Of a DNA stretch of 64,000 nt, positions 61,540-64,000 are shown in pieces (positions within the stretch are counted from its first letter, which is position 1; each line of letters opens with the position of its first letter). The DNA comes from Peromyscus leucopus. Taxonomy: Eukaryota; Chordata; Mammalia; Rodentia; Cricetidae. The stretch is from contig NC_051069.1 of assembly GCF_004664715.2 (NCBI RefSeq), positions 6,277,501 to 6,341,500 of the forward strand, in the 5' to 3' direction. The notes below the pieces were generated by a model that saw only the letters and a list, made by a program, of their open reading frames with translations, was not told the DNA's origin and did no database searches. The position numbers and the translations under genes are program-made.

Positions 61540-61618
61540 TAAGAGAGACTTTTTAGGAACCAATATTAAAAAAAAATCTCAAATGTACAAATTACATGTG
61601 TATATATGTATGTATATA

Positions 61619-61622
<4 letters not shown>

Positions 61623-61662
<40 letters not shown>
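61623..61662. repeat. (TG)n microsatellite
   Basis: About 20 TG repeats. Confidence 0.95.
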
Positions 61663-61666
<4 letters not shown>

Positions 61667-61764
61667 TTGAATTAAACAATCTAATCCAGGAATTGGGATC
61701 AAGGAATTAAGTGGATAGAAATACAGCTGAAACAAGACATCTTTGGGTTCCTTTGGACTGCTAC

Positions 61765-61925
61765 AGCTTTTATTTATTATTTTGATGAAGAGGTACATAA
61801 CAGGCATGTCAAAGTCAGAGGACAACTTCCAAGAGTCTGTTCTCTTGTTCTATCATGTGGATTGTCAATATTGAACTTGGGTCCTCAAGTTTGGTAGCAA
61901 GTGTCTTTACCCAACAAGCCATCTC

Positions 61926-61930
<5 letters not shown>
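61765..61930 (-). repeat. B3-like SINE
   Basis: Complement copy: AGTCAGAGGACAACTTCCAAG body and CAACAAGCCATCTCACTAG head. A poly-A run of about 27 follows. Confidence 0.7.
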
Positions 61931-61966
<36 letters not shown>

Positions 61967-62174
61967 GGCTTTCATGTACCTCAAACTGGCCTCAAAGATG
62001 CTTATATGGCTAAGGACAACATATAACTCCTGATCCTCCTGATTCTGTCTCCTGAATGCTAGTTATCACATCTGACCTGAGTTGATAATTCTTGAAGCTC
62101 AAAGCTTGGTGCATGAAGAGTTCCTATTCTATTCTCTAAACTGTTAAGTCAACATATGTTTAAAATATTCTGTT

Positions 62175-62405
62175 TTTAAAGATTTGTTTGTTTTCATTTT
62201 ATATACACTTGTGAGTGGCTTCATGTACGTGTATGCCCTATGTATGCATGTCTATGGCCTGTAAAGGCCAGAAGAGAGCATCAGATCCCCCTGGAATTGG
62301 AGTTACAGGTGGTTGTTAAGTCATTACATGGGTGCTGGGAACCAAACCAGGTGCTCTGGAAAAGCAGCAAATGCTCTTTAGCTGCTGACACATCTCTCCA
62401 GCCCC
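62175..62405 (-). repeat. B2-type SINE
   Basis: Complement copy: AAAGATTTGTTTGTTTTC tail side, CCTGTAAAGGCCAGAAGAG body and CACATCTCTCCAGCCCCC head. Confidence 0.85.
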
Positions 62406-62436
62406 CAAATATTAATATTAATATTATTAATTTTTT

Positions 62437-62591
62437 TGTTTCTCAGGACAGGTTTCTCTGTTTAAATCCAGGAGGTTTCTTTGCTGTCCTGGAAGTCACT
62501 CTGTAGACTACACTGGCCTGGAACTCAGAAATCTACCTGCTTTTGCCTCCCGAGTGCTAGAATTAAAGGCATGCATCACCACTACCCAGCA
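62437..62591 (-). repeat. B1 SINE
   Basis: Complement copy with an extra CCAGGAGGTTTCTTTG segment inside, ending ACCACTACCCAGC. A short (CTG/CTA) run lies beside it at 62592-62618. Confidence 0.82.
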
Positions 62592-62782
62592 GCTACTGCT
62601 GCTGCTACTGCTACTGCTTTTTTTTTTTTAAGATAGAATGCTGCCTGGGAATTTAATTATCTGCCTAGGATTGAATGAATACAATCTCTACATATTTCCA
62701 AAAGAGATAAATTCATAGTCAGACACAGGTGACCACCTGATATTATAGTTAAAATATTATTTTTTTTAAAAAATCATTTGAG

Positions 62783-62850
62783 GAGGGAGGTGGAGGTAGA
62801 ACACTTGCCTAACAAGTCCAAAGTCCTTGGTTTTATCTAAAGCTTAAAAA
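62783..62850 (+). repeat. ID-like SINE
   Basis: GGAGGTAGAACACTTGCCTAAC with AAGTCCTTGGTTTTATC and A-rich tail. Confidence 0.6.
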
Positions 62851-63693
62851 AAAAATCATTTGACAAGAATCTCACTAGCAGTCCACTTGCTAAACTTGCC
62901 CTTCCTATTACTTACAAGTCCTTTAACAGCATGCTGATCAAAAGCTTTCTGTGGAAAGGGCTTTAAATGGTTTTTTTTAATTACGTAATACAACATTCAC
63001 AGAGAACACAGTGTAGATTTGCAAACAATATTGCAGTCACTGCTACCTTCTAGTACTATGGGCCATTAGTACTTCTGGAATTTATCATCAGCAGTTTTAC
63101 TACGTAAGCACTCTAGTGCACTGAGCTCCTAAGCAGGACTACTTTTATCTTGTGTACAAAAAAACAAGTCCTGCCTGCTCACTCTGAAATAAGGAACGAA
63201 CCCAAAAGATAACAGGCAAGAGAGAGATGGTGATTATAAAGTAGTAAAAGAAAGCATTATAAAAAAAAATAGCTTTGAAAGAACAGAAAGGCATCTTAAG
63301 TAACAGTTTAAGAATGCAAAATACTCAGCAATTAAAATTTTAGAAGACAAAGTCACATCCTGTTGGTAACCAACTACTTTAAAGCTAAGTGATTCTGTGA
63401 AATTCACATCTCACTTTATTCTTCTATTTTGCATACCTTCTTACTATCTCAGAATAATTTTAATGTGGCCAAAACAATTAAAGCTGTTTTCAAAATGAAT
63501 AAAGGAAAACAGCACACCAACATTTATGCCACCTCACTACTACCTTACATCTGCCCACTAAGAAGCTACTAAACTGTCTTTTCCAAACTTCCAGATACAG
63601 AAAGCTCACAGTCACTATACTAACCCACAAAATAATCAAACCCACTTTAGTATTACCACAGCCTACTAGAAACTGTAGTTAAAACACTGTGGG

Positions 63694-63803
63694 CCAGGCA
63701 CGATGGTGCAGAAGCAAGCGGCTCTCTGAAAGGTAAGGTTGTAAAATGAGTTCCAGGTCAGTCCAGCTACACAATGAGAGCCTGTCTCAAAATAATAATA
63801 ATT
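63694..63803 (+). repeat. B1 SINE, central deletion
   Basis: GGCCAGGCACGATGGTGCAG, then directly AGCAAGCGGCTCTCTGAAAGG and a CTGTCTCAAAATAAT end. Confidence 0.75.
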
Positions 63804-63905
63804 TTTAAAAATAAAACATTGGTTTTAAAAATATTACAACAGTTTAGCTGTCATTATTCAGTTTTATGTCTAAATTATAACTTGTATCTTAAAAACACCT
63901 AGGCT

Positions 63906-63950
63906 TGGAGATGGAGATGTAGCTCAGTGGTAGAGCACTTGCCTACAAGA
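63906..63950 (+). repeat. ID SINE, 3' truncated
   Basis: GGAGATGGAGATGTAGCTCAG, GGTAGAGCACTTGCCTAC, then an A run. The second half of the ID is missing, and a B1 follows directly. Confidence 0.8.
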
Positions 63951-63961
63951 AAAAAAACCCA

Positions 63962-64000
63962 CCGGGCGGTGGTGGCGCACGCCTTTAATCCCAGCACTTG
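63962..64000 (+). repeat. B1 SINE, cut by window end
   Basis: CCGGGCGGTGGTGGCGCACG, the near-consensus 5' end of a B1 running off the window. Confidence 0.92.

Larger units (their letters stand above)
49165..64000 (-). other. Herc1 intron 1 (3' part)
   Basis: At least 14.8 kb upstream of the first coding exon. No CpG island, promoter or 5' exon is visible, so the transcription start lies beyond 64000. SINEs and two LTR-like repeats are listed separately. 52200-54310, 56520-58200 and 62860-63690 are mostly unique sequence without a supported gene. Confidence 0.8.

Noticed and set aside
63906..63950. tRNA-like box A/B sequences (ID, B2 and B3 copies here and elsewhere)
   Set aside because: They are SINE heads derived from tRNA. 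None keeps a full cloverleaf, so no tRNA genes were called.
58000..64000. Promoter or CpG island of Herc1
   Set aside because: The sequence is AT-rich with isolated CpGs only inside B1 copies. No CpG cluster or 5' exon could be supported.

Overview
The window is rodent nuclear DNA, most likely from a cricetid (deer mouse, vole or hamster group). It is full of B1, B2/B3 and ID SINEs, URR1-type hAT elements, rodent L1 pieces and ERV LTRs. Many B1 copies carry the 3' sequence 'GGAAAGGCGCAAAGCTACA', which I associate with cricetids rather than Mus. The family assignment comes from recalled repeat consensus sequences, not from a search.

There is one recognisable gene, Herc1, on the minus strand. 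It encodes the giant HECT- and RCC1-domain protein HERC1. I placed 24 exons by joining splice-consistent segments. They begin with the ATG at 49138 (in the exon at 48209-49164) and run down to a 52-bp exon at 2566-2617. Together they carry 4636 coding bases, about residues 1-1545 of a protein of roughly 4,860 residues, with no frameshift or premature stop. The remaining exons (SPRY, WD40, second RCC1-like domain and HECT ligase) lie beyond position 1. The promoter and 5' non-coding exon lie beyond position 64000. Exon numbers assume one upstream non-coding exon.

Layout, in gene order from high to low coordinates: 49165-64000 is the 3' part of intron 1, with SINEs, a MIR, one LTR and an LTR-like element, and no CpG island. 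48209-49164 is the first coding exon. 37528-44242 holds exons 3-4. 25531-36516 holds exons 5-10, which with exon 4 make the seven-bladed first RCC1-like domain (about residues 371-740). 16540-23841 holds exons 11-18 and 2566-13482 holds exons 19-25, encoding the long helical and low-complexity linker with a strongly acidic segment.

The points most worth a second look are: a GC-AG intron (intron 20) with a competing GT donor 4 nt downstream that would cause a frameshift; a five-codon in-frame uORF just upstream of the start; a perfect 23-nt inverted repeat with a 6-nt loop in intron 2; a twin-primed (5'-inverted) L1 with a clean target-site duplication; and a solo LTR with a perfect 6-bp duplication. 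I found no sign of a new multi-gene system. This is an ordinary mammalian gene body with an informative transposon record.
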